A stretch of 64,000 bases of DNA from Paraburkholderia aromaticivorans (GCF_012689525.1 NZ_CP051515.1:3100001-3164000), one strand, 5' to 3'. Shown: positions 29,875-40,162, counted from the first letter of the stretch. Program-made: numbers and translations. The notes: a model not told the origin generated them from the sequence alone.

Positions 29875-30756
29875 ATGCTCAAAGTTACCAAGGCCATATT
29901 TCCGGTGGCGGGTCTCGGCACCCGGTTCCTCCCTGCCACGAAGGCTAGCCCGAAAGAGATGCTCCCGATTGTCGACAAGCCACTGATCCAGTACGCGGTC
30001 GAAGAGGCAATGGCAGCCGGCATCACCGAAATGATCTTCGTCACGGGCCGCAGCAAGCGCGCGATCGAGGATCACTTCGATAAGTCATATGAAATCGAGG
30101 CGGAACTCGAGGCACGCGGCAAGGACAAGCTGCTGGAGCTCGTGCGCAGCATCAAGCCGAGCCATGTTGACTGTTTCTACGTGCGTCAGCCGGAAGCATT
30201 GGGCTTGGGCCACGCGGTGATGTGCGCCGAAAAGCTGGTGGGCGACAACCCGTTCGCCGTCATTCTCGCGGATGACTTGCTGTACGGCACGCCGCCCGTC
30301 ATGACGCAGATGATCGAGGTGTTCGACCACTATCACAGCTCGGTGATCGGCGTCGAAGAGATCCCGGCGCAGGAAACCAGGTCGTACGGGATTGTCGACG
30401 GCAAGAGGTGGGGAGACTCGATCATCAAGATGTCGGGTATCGTCGAAAAGCCGGAGCCAAGCGTGGCGCCGTCGAATCTCGGCGTGGTGGGCCGCTATGT
30501 GCTGAAGCCGCGCATCTTCGAACATCTGCGTGCGTTGAAGCCGGGCACGGGCGGCGAATTGCAGCTGACGGACGCGATTCAGTCGCTGCTCGCCGACGAG
30601 CAGGTGCTGGCGTACAAGTATCACGGCACGCGCTTCGATTGCGGCAGCAAGCTCGGTTATCTGAAGGCGACCGTCGAGTTCGCCTTGCGTCACCCGGAAG
30701 TGGCCGTCGATTTCGAAGAGTACCTGCTTGCGCGCTCGCCGGTGCTCGCATGCTGA
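29875..30756 (+). CDS. galU: UTP-glucose-1-phosphate uridylyltransferase
   Basis: 293 aa. It makes UDP-glucose from UTP and glucose-1-phosphate. Signatures: FPVAGLGTRFLPATKASPKEMLPIVDKPLIQYAVEEA and GYGVVDG-like SYGIVDGKRW, ILADDLLYG. Supplies UDP-glucose for the priming transferase and LPS. It stands alone after the AraC gene, 383 bp away. Probably a second, EPS-linked copy; that cannot be confirmed from the window. Confidence 0.96.
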   Translation: MLKVTKAIFPVAGLGTRFLPATKASPKEMLPIVDKPLIQYAVEEAMAAGITEMIFVTGRSKRAIEDHFDKSYEIEAELEARGKDKLLELVRSIKPSHVDCFYVRQPEALGLGHAVMCAEKLVGDNPFAVILADDLLYGTPPVMTQMIEVFDHYHSSVIGVEEIPAQETRSYGIVDGKRWGDSIIKMSGIVEKPEPSVAPSNLGVVGRYVLKPRIFEHLRALKPGTGGELQLTDAIQSLLADEQVLAYKYHGTRFDCGSKLGYLKATVEFALRHPEVAVDFEEYLLARSPVLAC

Positions 30757-30936
30757 CCGACTGATCCGTCGTAGATACGGGCAACACGACCGCAGGTTTT
30801 GCGACAAAAGGAATGGGCATTCGTCCGACGGCCCGTAAACCTTGACGATATCGGCCAAGACTATGGTTCATTCAGCCGCGCCTTCATGGCGCTAGTGCGG
30901 CTTCGGTAATATCAAAATCGGTCGGCTCGTTGCTCG

Positions 30937-31350
30937 ATGTCGAAGAACGATTGCCCCAAGGCAATCGGCCATCCGACCGCAAAGTTCGAACGGATGGCTG
31001 TCAATTTCAGGTGGTTTAACGTAGCGGGTGCACAGGAAGTTATGGGCGAGTTTATTCCAGAGTATCTGGTCCGCGAACAGGCAGCCGTGGGTGCGCTCGT
31101 ATTGTTCGCCATTCTGCGCATTGTCTCCGCTGCCGTCGCCTTCGAAAAGGGTTGGCGCATATCCGTCGTGCAGGCTTATTGCATTGCGATTGCAGTACTT
31201 TATTGCCTACCCCAGTTATTTGAGCTGTTCGTGCACTTGTATGGAATGCGGGCTGCGGCTGCGGCCGCGGAACTCGAAGGCAAGGCAGCGGGCTCTGCGA
31301 TTGCACTCTTTTTCGCGCCCATTCTGAGTCACAGGCTCGGCTACGAATAG
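30937..31350 (+). CDS. small predicted membrane protein
   Basis: Up to 137 aa; not recognised. Three hydrophobic stretches: VGALVLFAILRIVSAAVAF, VVQAYCIAIAVLYCLPQLF and SAIALFFAPILSHRLG. The start is uncertain: ATG at 30994 (MAVNF) or 31042 (MGEFIPEYLV), the latter with AGGA four bases upstream, giving 102 aa. The hydrophobic pattern supports a real gene. Confidence 0.55.
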   Translation: MSKNDCPKAIGHPTAKFERMAVNFRWFNVAGAQEVMGEFIPEYLVREQAAVGALVLFAILRIVSAAVAFEKGWRISVVQAYCIAIAVLYCLPQLFELFVHLYGMRAAAAAAELEGKAAGSAIALFFAPILSHRLGYE

Positions 31351-31866
31351 TCACCCTTCACGTTTCAATCCATCGTAGATTCTTTGATGAGTCGCGATCA
31401 ATCTGATTGTCGATCCCAACCGCGACCACGAACGCCTCGAAGCGATCAGTCAATGGCTTGAATGGCGCATCTGCGTCTGCATCCGCAGACAGCGCGTCCG
31501 CCTGAGGCACGTTCATGTTCCTCGAAATAGGCGTCGAGTCAGTTGCGCGATGAGCCAGGGTTCAGGATACAAGAGCAACGATCTGGCCATGATATGTCCG
31601 TCTGAGAGAGTGATCTGCCTGCGGTCGAAATACCTGCACCGCGATGACTCAAAGTTAATCAGACGGAGTTCCTGCGCCTAGCCGTACATACGGTTGCCTA
31701 CGACGTCAAATGGTGGGTCAACCTATATGAAGGTTTAATACGGGCGGAATAGCACAGACGAAATAGCCGCGCGACGGCCTCCGTTTGCGCACTGAGGCGT
31801 CGCACTGCGAGGGGATTCAAACGAGAAACAAACGACGATACGATTTTCGCCGTTCGAAAAGCAAAG
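31351..31866. other. gene-free region before a transposase remnant
   Basis: About 515 bp with no ORF that looks like a gene on either strand. Because an IS1182-type remnant follows, this may be decayed mobile DNA, but I do not recognise more of it. Confidence 0.35.
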
Positions 31867-32103
31867 ATGCCCACGCGGTTCACTTTATGTCAACGACTGG
31901 ATCTGCTCCCGGATGCATTCGTCGCGATCGAAAGCCGTAAGTTCAATGCAGTCAACAGTCGGGAGCGCAACTTGACCAGCGCCAAGTTGAATCGGCAAAC
32001 GGAGGATATCGAGTCGAGCATCAATCGCTATCTCGCGGCACTTGAAACTGCCCCGAGGCAAAACCGGATGACCCGAAAAATTCTTTCGCCGACATCCACG
32101 TGA
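31867..32103 (+). pseudogene. IS1182-type transposase remnant
   Basis: About 62 codons (31885-32070) resemble an internal block of IS1182-family transposases: LCQRLDLLPDAFVAIESRKF, NAVNSRERNLTSAKL and IESSINRYLAALETA. A complete transposase has over 400 residues; nothing else of it is visible, and the reading frame runs into unrelated sequence. No terminal repeats seen. It marks an old insertion between the EPS locus and the following island. Confidence 0.6.
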
Positions 32104-32108
32104 TCAGA

Positions 32109-33542
32109 TCAAGGAATCAGCCAAAGCGCCGCTGCATAGATAACAAGGGATACAGCAAACGTAATCGCCGTGTAGCCCATGACACGTTGGATGCGAATGC
32201 CGGCGATCGCAACGACGGGTACAGCCCAGAAAGGTTGCAGCATGTTCGAGACGTTTTCCGCCATCGCAACGCCCATAGCCGTGCGTGGAACCGAAGCATG
32301 CAGGCTCAATGCAGCGGGAAGAACGAAAGGACCCTGAACAGCCCAGTGCCCTCCCGCACTCGGAATAAGCAGTGTGATGATAAGCGAGCTGAAGTAACTC
32401 AAGACCGGTAGTGTGACCGGCGTCGCAATTGCAACGAAAGTCTTGGCAATCGTCGACGCCAACCCGGTTCCGGTCATGATGCCCATGATGCCGCCATACA
32501 TCGGATACTGAAGCAGCATCGAACCGGTCTGCCGCGCAGCGCGCCGAATCGCATCGGCATAAGCGATGGGTGTGCGCTGCAGCGCCAGCCCCACCAGCAG
32601 AAAGATCAGGATCGTGGTGTTGATGTCCAGCTCAAAGCCCTTGCTGTACCACGTCATCGCGAGATAGCCGCCGCCCAGCGCCAACACGAGCAGCATGCCG
32701 AGCATCGACCGTTCGGCGCGTGCAGCGAAGGAGGACGCCTCTGAACCCCGGGCATGCGGATCCGCCTCTGCGGCTGCAGGCTCGGGCTCAGTTGCATTGA
32801 ACGCGACGACATCGTCCTGACTCGGGTGCATCCAGATGAAGATCGCCGTCATGACGACAACGACCAGTATGGTCGGAATGAAAACGAACGGCGCGAATAC
32901 CGTCTGACTCAATGGAATCACTTGCCCCGTGGCTTTCTCAACAAGATTCAATGCGTTGCCGTGCGATGCCTGCGATAACGCGATCGAACTGGACAGGCCG
33001 CTATTGCAGACAGACCACGCCGAGTAGCTTCCGGCAACGAGCCATGCGAAATCCACTTTCACCCGTCTGGCAATCTCTCGCGACAGGAGTGCACCTACAA
33101 CGAGGCCGAGACCCCAGTTGAGCCAGGCGGCTACCGCGACGATCGGGAAGACCAGCAGCGCCGCGCGAGTCGGCGAGTGCACTCGGGCGGCCATCGCTCG
33201 CAAGCCTCGCTGGACGAGCGGCGCATCGGCGATCGCGAAACCAGTCGCCAGAATCAGGATCATCTGCAACGCGAAGCCGAGAATAGCGAACGTGCCTCCA
33301 TACCAGGAGGTCAGGATGACCGGCAGCGACGCATGCGGCGCGAACGCCACGGCCAGCAAGGCGACCACGAGGGTCAGGCCAATTGCAAGGACGAACGGGT
33401 CCGGCATGACCTGCTCGAATACGTAGACGAGTCCCGCGACGACGTTGCCACGACGCGCACTGCGGTCTGAGCCAACTGCATTGATGTCTTTCTTTCTCAC
33501 GATGCTTTCGGTTCCTATGGTCGCGAACTGCTGATGCAGCAT
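32109..33542 (-). CDS. atoE: short-chain fatty acid transporter
   Basis: 477 aa, at least ten membrane helices, AtoE/TIGR00366-type. Family features: FEQVMPDPFVLAIGLTLVVALLAV near the N-terminus, NWGLGLVVGALLSREIARRV, SGLSSSIALSQA and PSAGGHWAVQGPFVLPAA. Takes up butyrate-like short-chain acids across the inner membrane. No acetoacetyl-CoA transferase genes are adjacent, so the usual ato context is missing. Confidence 0.92.
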   Translation of the reverse strand: MLHQQFATIGTESIVRKKDINAVGSDRSARRGNVVAGLVYVFEQVMPDPFVLAIGLTLVVALLAVAFAPHASLPVILTSWYGGTFAILGFALQMILILATGFAIADAPLVQRGLRAMAARVHSPTRAALLVFPIVAVAAWLNWGLGLVVGALLSREIARRVKVDFAWLVAGSYSAWSVCNSGLSSSIALSQASHGNALNLVEKATGQVIPLSQTVFAPFVFIPTILVVVVMTAIFIWMHPSQDDVVAFNATEPEPAAAEADPHARGSEASSFAARAERSMLGMLLVLALGGGYLAMTWYSKGFELDINTTILIFLLVGLALQRTPIAYADAIRRAARQTGSMLLQYPMYGGIMGIMTGTGLASTIAKTFVAIATPVTLPVLSYFSSLIITLLIPSAGGHWAVQGPFVLPAALSLHASVPRTAMGVAMAENVSNMLQPFWAVPVVAIAGIRIQRVMGYTAITFAVSLVIYAAALWLIP

Positions 33543-33780
33543 TTCCAGGCGCCTGTGCCTGGCGCTGACAGCTACGCTTGGCTGACAAATGGCCTACGCC
33601 GCAGTGGCATATCACCGCGCCGGACCATACACGATCCACGCGCTAACTGCAGCGAAGGCAACACGCCCCCCATGAACATGACAATGTCACGGGAAGGAAA
33701 CGCTTGCAAGACCGGCCGCAACCACGAACGAACTATTCAACGTGCATGTTGCGCCAATAGTCTTCCAGCAGTCGAAACTG

Positions 33781-36522
33781 CTACCGAGCCGCGGCTGATG
33801 CGGTGTCTTCTCCCACTGGCGTATCCACCGACGCGACATCAGGCGCAACATGGGACAGCTTCATCATGCGCGGCTGAAGCAACAGCGCGACGAGCCCACT
33901 CCAGCCGGTCTGGTGCGAAGCGCCGACGCCGCGTCCGTTGTCACCGTGAAAGTACTCATGAAACAGGATGAGATCCTGCGAACGCGGGTCGGCTTGCAGC
34001 ATTGGATAGGCCGCCATCACGGGCCGCACACCTTGTGCATCTTTGAGAAAGAGTGTGGTGACCCGTCGTGCAAGGTCGTCGGCAATCTCACTCAACGAAA
34101 AACGGTTGCCCGATCCCGTCGGATAGTCGACGCGAAACTCATCGCCGTAGTAGCGATAGAACTCATAGAGCGATTCGATCAGCAGGTAGTTGACGGGTAT
34201 CCAGACCGGCCCGCGCCAGTTCGAATTGCCGCCGAAAACACGCGAGTCCGATTCGGCCGGCTGGTATTGAATGCAGACGTTCACGCCGTCATGGTCGAAG
34301 ACATAAGGTGCATCGCGATGCACGAGCGACAGCGCCCGCACGCCATGCTCGGAGAGAAACTCGTTTTCATCGAGCGCGCGGCGCAGCAGTGTAGTCATCC
34401 TGTGTCCGCGCAACAACGACAGTAGCGTGGTATTACCCTTGCCGGGTTCGGTCCAGCGCGACACCAGCTTGGCGAGATTCGGCCGATGATCGAGAAACCA
34501 CGCCAGCCGTTCGCGCAATCCGGGCAGATGGCCATACACGCGATCCTCGAGCACGTGAACAGCGAACAGCGGAATCAGCCCGACGATCGAACGAATGCGC
34601 ATCGGCACACGGGTACCGTCCGGAAGGTGGAGTACGTCGTAGAAGAATTCGTCTTGTCGGTCCCATAAGCCCGTTTTGCACCCTTCGCTGCAACTGACCG
34701 CTTCCGCGATATACAGAAAGTGCTCGAAGAACTTCACTGCGATTTCGACGTACGCGCTGTTCGTCATTGCCAGTTCGAGGCCGATCTGCATCAGGTCGAG
34801 CGCGTACGAGGCCATCCATGCAGTGCCATCGGCCTGATCGATGCGGCCGCCGGTGGGCAGCGGCGAAGACCGGTCGAAGATGCCCACGTTGTCGAGCCCG
34901 AGAAAGCCGCCCTGAAAGATGTTGCGATCATCGGCGTCCTTGCGGTTGACCCACCACGAGAAATTGAGCAGGAGCTTGTGAAACATGACTTCAAGAAACT
35001 CGTGATCGCCAACGCCCGTCACCTCACGGTCGAGTTCATACACACGCCATGTAGCCCACGCATGAACCGGTGGATTGGCATCGCCGAATGCCCACTCGTA
35101 GGCGGGCAATTGCCCGTTCGGATGCATGTAGCGTTCCTTCACGAGCAGCAGCAATTGCTTCTTCGCGAAGTCGGGATCGATCATGGCGAACGCGACCGCA
35201 TGAAATGCGAGATCCCACGACGCGTACCATGGGTACTCCCACTTGTCGGGCATCGACACGATGTCGCCATTGCACATGTGCCGCCAGTCCGCGTTGCGGC
35301 CGTGCCTGCGTGCTCTTGGTGGCTTCGGTTGGCCGGGGTCGCCGTCGTGCCAGCGCGTCACGTCGAACTGGTAGTACTGCTTCGACCACAGCATGCCGGC
35401 GAGCGCCTGACGCTGCACGAGCCGCGCATCGGCGTCGGCGATGTCGTGCTGTAGCGCCGCGTAGAATTCATCGGCTTCCGCTTGCCGGCGCGTGAAGAGC
35501 GCTTGCATGTCGAGAGGCGCGGCATCCGCAGCCGATTCGGGACGCCAGCGCAGATACAGCACCGAGCGCTCGTGAGGCGCGAACTGCAGGGTTACATGCG
35601 CGGCGGCACGGGTGCCCTTGTCGCGCCGGATTGCCTGCTCGTCGCCGTCAACGAGGTAGTCATTGAAGCCGTCCTTGAACGGCCCCGCTCCATCGACGCC
35701 GAAAATACGGCGCACATTCGTTTCGTTTTCGCAGAAGAGCCACTCGATCGGCTGTTGCGCCAATGCCGTCACGATCATCGTTCCGAGCGCGGGATGGCGC
35801 GCGATGACGCGCGCGCCTTCCTCTTGATTCGACTCCAGCCTGAGCGACGGCTTACCGGGCTTGCCCGACCAGGCCCATCTGTTGCGCGCCCAGAATTGCG
35901 GCAACAGATGAAGCGCCGCGCGCTGATCCGCGCGGTTTTCGACGGTCACCCGCATCACGATATCGTCGGGGGTGTGCTTCGCATACTCGACGCAAACGTC
36001 GAAGTAGCGGTTATCGTCGAACACGCCCGTATCGAGGATTTCATACTCGGGCTGTTCCGCGCCGCGCCGCAGATTTTCGTCGATGAGGTCCTGGTACGGG
36101 TACGCGTCGTGAGGATACTTGTACAGCATCTTCATGTACGAATGCGTCGGCGTACCGTCGAGATAGAAGTAAAGCTCCTTCACGTCCTCGCCGTGATTGC
36201 CTTCCTCATTCGCCAAACCGAAGAGCCGTTCCTTGATGATCGGATCGTGCCCGTTCCAGAGCGCGAGCGATACGCACCAGTCGAGTGGGTCGTTACCGAA
36301 TCCGGCAATGCCGTCCTCGCCCCAGCGGTACATGCGGCTGCGCGCATGATCGTGCGGAAAGTAGTCCCATGCGGTGCCGTATTCGCTGTAGTCTTCGCGA
36401 ACAGTGCCCCATTGCCGCTCGCTCAGATAAGGCCCCCAGCGGCGCCAACGGTCGAGTTCCGGACCATGAAGACGGGAACCTTCGTTCGACTGGAGCAGAT
36501 TGATTGCGCGTAGCGGTGGCAT
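33781..36522 (-). CDS. GH63-like glucosidase / mannosylglycerate-hydrolase-like protein
   Basis: 913 aa from MPPLRAINL, chosen because GGGAGG lies six bases before its ATG. All-alpha (alpha/alpha)6 glycosidase: RMYRWGEDGIAGFGND near the N-terminus, YPWYASWDLAFHAVAFAMIDP, GGFLGLDNVGIFDRS, and NWRGPVWIPVNYLLIESLYEFY near the C-terminus, all typical of the long bacterial 'glucosidase' group related to GH63. No signal peptide, so cytoplasmic. Substrate unknown; glucosylglycerate, mannosylglycerate or trehalose-like compatible solutes are possible. Confidence 0.88.
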   Translation of the reverse strand: MPPLRAINLLQSNEGSRLHGPELDRWRRWGPYLSERQWGTVREDYSEYGTAWDYFPHDHARSRMYRWGEDGIAGFGNDPLDWCVSLALWNGHDPIIKERLFGLANEEGNHGEDVKELYFYLDGTPTHSYMKMLYKYPHDAYPYQDLIDENLRRGAEQPEYEILDTGVFDDNRYFDVCVEYAKHTPDDIVMRVTVENRADQRAALHLLPQFWARNRWAWSGKPGKPSLRLESNQEEGARVIARHPALGTMIVTALAQQPIEWLFCENETNVRRIFGVDGAGPFKDGFNDYLVDGDEQAIRRDKGTRAAAHVTLQFAPHERSVLYLRWRPESAADAAPLDMQALFTRRQAEADEFYAALQHDIADADARLVQRQALAGMLWSKQYYQFDVTRWHDGDPGQPKPPRARRHGRNADWRHMCNGDIVSMPDKWEYPWYASWDLAFHAVAFAMIDPDFAKKQLLLLVKERYMHPNGQLPAYEWAFGDANPPVHAWATWRVYELDREVTGVGDHEFLEVMFHKLLLNFSWWVNRKDADDRNIFQGGFLGLDNVGIFDRSSPLPTGGRIDQADGTAWMASYALDLMQIGLELAMTNSAYVEIAVKFFEHFLYIAEAVSCSEGCKTGLWDRQDEFFYDVLHLPDGTRVPMRIRSIVGLIPLFAVHVLEDRVYGHLPGLRERLAWFLDHRPNLAKLVSRWTEPGKGNTTLLSLLRGHRMTTLLRRALDENEFLSEHGVRALSLVHRDAPYVFDHDGVNVCIQYQPAESDSRVFGGNSNWRGPVWIPVNYLLIESLYEFYRYYGDEFRVDYPTGSGNRFSLSEIADDLARRVTTLFLKDAQGVRPVMAAYPMLQADPRSQDLILFHEYFHGDNGRGVGASHQTGWSGLVALLLQPRMMKLSHVAPDVASVDTPVGEDTASAAAR

Positions 36523-36750
36523 GGAACCTCCCGACCCGACATCGACCATCCAACACGTTCAGTACATTGAAACGTCTGTCCTTTTTTATCAGGAATACCG
36601 TGTGCCCGACGCACAACCCTGCTTCAACAAACGCTCCCAGTAGAAGTGGCCAGACACTTCCTTAATGATATGCGCCATCGCGCTGCAGCGCGTGAACCTT
36701 GGACCCGCCTTGTGTTGCATACTTAAGCGAAATACACCGCCGGGAACATC

Positions 36751-37701
36751 GTGATGATTGCGGACCTTGCACGCTCGTGGTTGACCTGCAGCGCACCTGT
36801 GGCCGCTGCACAAGCCGCCGGCCGCCCGCTCGTGGCGCTGGAATCGACCATCATCGCTCACGGCATGCCCTATCCAGAGAACGTTCGCACTGCGCGCGAA
36901 GTGGAGGCCGTGATCCGTGGTCTGGGCGCCGAGCCCGCGACTATCGCATTGATCGACGGGCGAATCCGCATCGGCCTTTCGAACGACGAACTGGAACTGC
37001 TCGGCCGCTCGGACCAGGTACACAAGGTCAGCCGCCGCGATCTGCCCGCCGTGCTGGCCGGCGGCGGCCTTGGCGCCACGACAGTGGCCGGCACGATGAT
37101 CTGCGCCGCCTTGGCCGGCATCGAGGTCTTCGTGACCGGAGGCATCGGCGGCGTGCACCGGGGCGCGCCGGAAACCTTTGACATTTCGGCCGACCTGCAG
37201 GAACTGGCGAAGACTTCGGTGGCAGTGGTCTGTGCGGGTGCGAAGTCCATCCTGGACATCGGACTCACGTTGGAATACCTGGAAACGCACGGCGTGCCGG
37301 TGCTCAGTTGCGAGCAAGACAATTTCGCCGCGTTCTACACGCGCGACAGCGGCTTTCGCGCGGACTTCAGGCTGGACGATGCGGCAGAGCAGGCACGCTT
37401 CATCCGCACCAAGTGGGACTTGGGCCTCGTGGGCGGCGTGGTATTGAGCACGCCGGTGCCGGAAGCGGCAGCGATGAAGTCCGAAGAGATCGACGCGCTG
37501 ACCCAGCAGGCGCTCGCTGAGGCCACGGCGAAAGGCATCACCGGTAAGGCCGTGACGCCCTTCCTGCTAGCTCGCATCAAGGCATTGACGAGTGGACGCA
37601 GCCTGACGACGAACATCGCGCTCGTGAAGCACAATGCCGAGGTGGGGGCAAGATTGGCGCTGGCGTTGGCACACGCAGGGCGCGGAGCAGGCGCTGCGTA
37701 G
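36751..37701 (+). CDS. psuG: pseudouridine-5'-phosphate glycosidase
   Basis: 316 aa (GTG start; ATG three bases later also possible). It splits pseudouridine-5'-phosphate into uracil and ribose-5-phosphate. The family blocks ALESTIIAHGMPYPEN, AGGGLGATTVAGTM, TGGIGGVHRGA and CAGAKSILDIGLTLEYLET are all present. E31, K92 and K165 line up with the catalytic Glu and Lys residues of E. coli PsuG. No psuK kinase or nucleoside transporter is adjacent. It diverges from the glucosidase gene. Confidence 0.95.
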   Translation: MMIADLARSWLTCSAPVAAAQAAGRPLVALESTIIAHGMPYPENVRTAREVEAVIRGLGAEPATIALIDGRIRIGLSNDELELLGRSDQVHKVSRRDLPAVLAGGGLGATTVAGTMICAALAGIEVFVTGGIGGVHRGAPETFDISADLQELAKTSVAVVCAGAKSILDIGLTLEYLETHGVPVLSCEQDNFAAFYTRDSGFRADFRLDDAAEQARFIRTKWDLGLVGGVVLSTPVPEAAAMKSEEIDALTQQALAEATAKGITGKAVTPFLLARIKALTSGRSLTTNIALVKHNAEVGARLALALAHAGRGAGAA

Positions 37702-37878
37702 TCGCCTGAACGTCGGCTTCTTTGCGCAGGTTGGAACTGCGTTCTCATCGCGCGAAAGCCCTCCACACGTGATAGCGGGCACAGTCGCCTGTTCACATAG
37801 TCGATGACCTCGTCCATCGTTTAAGTCCGTAAGGCACTATAGTGAAGACTACCTTCACTCCGCGGCAAGGGGTCTTCC

Positions 37879-38328
37879 ATGATCGCATGCAGCCGTCGCA
37901 CCTGGGCCAATGGGCTCCTGGTCGCTACATTGCTCTATTTCCCAACCGCCCACGCCCAACTCGGCGGCCTTCTCAATCAGAGTGGAAACGGCGCGGCCGC
38001 CGGTGGACTCGGCAGCCTCGGCAGTTTAGGCAGTGGGTTGTCTTTGCAGTCGCTAACATCCGGCAGCACGGGTAACGTCGCGGGCGTACTTGAATTTTGC
38101 GTCAAGAACAACTATCTCGGTGGCAGCGCGTCGTCGGTCAAAGACGGGCTCATGAGCAAGCTGCCGGGCGGTTCGTCGTCGAGCGACAGCGGGTACACCG
38201 ACGGTGCCAAGGGCATCCTGAATAGCGGTGACGGTAAGCAGGTGGACCTGAGTGGCGGCGGTCTGAAGGAGCAGCTCACGAAACAGGTCTGCGACAAGAT
38301 TCTCGCCCAAGGGAAATCTTTGCTCTAA
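37879..38328 (+). CDS. DUF2501 secreted protein
   Basis: 149 aa. A Sec signal peptide (LLVATLLYFPTAHAQ) is followed by a Gly/Ser-rich segment and the DUF2501 core (VLEFCVKNNYLGGSASSVKDGL ... LTKQVCDKILAQGKSLL) with two Cys that could form a disulfide. AGGGG lies at good distance from the ATG. Function unknown; related to E. coli YjjA, a small periplasmic protein. Confidence 0.85.
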   Translation: MIACSRRTWANGLLVATLLYFPTAHAQLGGLLNQSGNGAAAGGLGSLGSLGSGLSLQSLTSGSTGNVAGVLEFCVKNNYLGGSASSVKDGLMSKLPGGSSSSDSGYTDGAKGILNSGDGKQVDLSGGGLKEQLTKQVCDKILAQGKSLL

Positions 38329-38501
38329 GCGGGTGATGGCACACGCCACGTGAAGAAGACGCACCGACTGACTTCATCCGCGTACCCAGGCGTGTAGTCC
38401 GAGTAGATCCGGGACTCGGCCTTTGCTGCGACAACACGCGTACGACAGCCCACATCAGCGACCGCGCGCTGACAAAGTCACAGCCGCACCGCCCTCGAAC
38501 T

Positions 38502-38705
38502 TCAGGCCGGCAGCTTACCTTTCCTGCGCAACACGCCGACTACCTCTTCGATACTCGCGTTCTTCAGCAGGCGGCCACCGGCCGCCGTCCGTTCGGCGTT
38601 GATGGCATCGATGCTTCGCTGCATCGCGGAAGCCTTGGCCGTGATATAGACGGCCATGCCATAACCGAAGCGCTCAATCAGATCGTTACACAGAAAGGTT
38701 TTCAT
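38502..38705 (-). CDS. small protein behind a Fur-type promoter, 67 aa
   Basis: Not recognised. MKTFLCNDLIERFGYGMAVY ... VVGVLRRKGKLPA, a soluble helical protein. It has a good sigma70 promoter with a Fur-like box over it (38733-38762), a predicted 5' leader of about 20 bases, and no strong ribosome site. The promoter makes the gene credible and suggests expression under iron limitation. Confidence 0.6.
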   Translation of the reverse strand: MKTFLCNDLIERFGYGMAVYITAKASAMQRSIDAINAERTAAGGRLLKNASIEEVVGVLRRKGKLPA

Positions 38706-38732
38706 AGTTCAGGCCGACAGCGAAACCGCCAG

Positions 38733-38762
38733 TTTATACGCAATTGAGAATCATTCGCAATT
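38733..38762 (-). promoter_or_regulatory. sigma70 promoter overlapped by a Fur-like box
   Basis: On the - strand TTGCGA (38760-38755), 16 bp, TATAAA (38738-38733). Over it lies a Fur-like element that matches the 7-1-7 pattern TGATAAT-N-ATTATCA at 11 of 14 positions (TGCGAAT-G-ATTCTCA). It is 28-57 bp before the 67-aa gene. Confidence 0.6.
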
Positions 38763-38822
38763 ATATAAAAGCGAAACCGATCGACCGCAATCGACCGGAA
38801 CGGACCGTCAAATAACAACGAA

Positions 38823-40088
38823 TCAAACGCCAGTCCCGCGGACCACGCCAACCAGCCTCAGAGCAAACGCGGCGCCGGTAAACACAAAACCCACGACACA
38901 GACGCCGGTCCAGCCCGCCAACGACCAGGCCACACCCGAAAACATCGCACCCAACGCGCCGCCGACAAAAAACACGTCGACAAACAGCCCATTGAGCCGC
39001 CCGCGCGCGGCGGGATTCATCAGGTTGATCGCGCGCCGGCCTAACGTCTGGTCGGTGACCACGCCGGCGTCGAGTGCGGCCGCGCCCGCGACCAGCAGCG
39101 CAACCGCGAGCGCCGGATGAGCGTGCGTCGAGAAACCGCCCCAGCTAGCGCCTGCTACGCCGATTACCACGAGTGCGACGAGCATGGTCAGATGGCCCGC
39201 GATCAGCGCTGTGCGACCTGACCCGCGGTCGCCCGCACGACCCGCAAGCGGCGTCACGATCGCGCCCGCCGCGCCCGCGAGGGCGAACAGCGCAATGCCA
39301 TTCATATCGAAGCTGAACGGCGGTTGCGCAAGCCGCAAGCCGATCGCGGTCCAGAACGCGCTGAACGCACCCATCACCAATGCAGCCGATGCCGCGTTTC
39401 GCTGCAATACCGGCTCGGTTCGCAGCAAGGTCCACAATGAGCGCAGCAGCGCCGGATAACGCGTGGCGGCAACCGGCCGGCGCGCGGGCAACTTCAGGTA
39501 GAGCACCACGGCGAGCAGCGCGTCGATCAACGCCGCAAGGCCGTAGAAGGCACGCCAGCCGACCGCGCCGGCGATCACGCTCGCAGCCGGCCGCGACAAC
39601 AGAATGCCGAACATCAGACCGCTCATCACGTTGCCGACCGCCCTCCCGCGGTGGCTTTCCGACGCCATCGAAGCCGCCATCGGCACCAGCATCTGAATCA
39701 CGCTGGAAGTTGCACCGGCGAGGAATACGGCGACCAGAAACACGCCTCGCGATTCGGTGACCATCGCGATGGCGAGAAAAGCAGCGCAGCACGCGAGTGT
39801 CCGAACGATCAGACGGCGGTTTTCCAGCAAATCGCACAACGGCACCAGCAGCACCAGCCCCGCCGCGTAGCCGAGTTGCGGAAGCATGGCGACGAGGCCC
39901 GCTAATTCCGGGGCAAGGCGCAGACTGCGGCCGATCGCGCCGGTCAACGGCTGCGCGGCGAACAGATTCATCACGACCACGCCCACCGCGGTTGCAAAGA
40001 ACAGAGTGAGCAACGGAGTGAGTTGCTGTGGCGTGTCGGGCTCCTGCGTCGCGACAACGCTGGCGGGATTTTCGGCGGATGAGTTCAT
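38823..40088 (-). CDS. MFS transporter
   Basis: About 421 aa from MNSSAENPAS; the frame is open to 40151 and a start there or at MAFSYPS (40124) cannot be excluded. Twelve predicted helices; the A-loop has PLCDLLENRRLIVR and the seventh-helix region begins PVLQRNAASAALVMGAFSAFW. Resembles the drug/arabinose-efflux type MFS (DHA1-like). It diverges from a LysR gene, its probable regulator, and a Fur-like box lies in the shared region. Confidence 0.88.
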   Translation of the reverse strand: MNSSAENPASVVATQEPDTPQQLTPLLTLFFATAVGVVVMNLFAAQPLTGAIGRSLRLAPELAGLVAMLPQLGYAAGLVLLVPLCDLLENRRLIVRTLACCAAFLAIAMVTESRGVFLVAVFLAGATSSVIQMLVPMAASMASESHRGRAVGNVMSGLMFGILLSRPAASVIAGAVGWRAFYGLAALIDALLAVVLYLKLPARRPVAATRYPALLRSLWTLLRTEPVLQRNAASAALVMGAFSAFWTAIGLRLAQPPFSFDMNGIALFALAGAAGAIVTPLAGRAGDRGSGRTALIAGHLTMLVALVVIGVAGASWGGFSTHAHPALAVALLVAGAAALDAGVVTDQTLGRRAINLMNPAARGRLNGLFVDVFFVGGALGAMFSGVAWSLAGWTGVCVVGFVFTGAAFALRLVGVVRGTGV

Positions 40089-40162
40089 CGAGCGGAGGTC
40101 TCGGGACGGATATGAAAAAGCCATCCTAGTGAGCCACTCAATATGCGACAATTGAAATATGT

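Noticed and set aside
35482..36513. 343-aa ORF on the + strand
   Set aside because: Antisense to the glucosidase, which has clear family motifs and a strong ribosome site.
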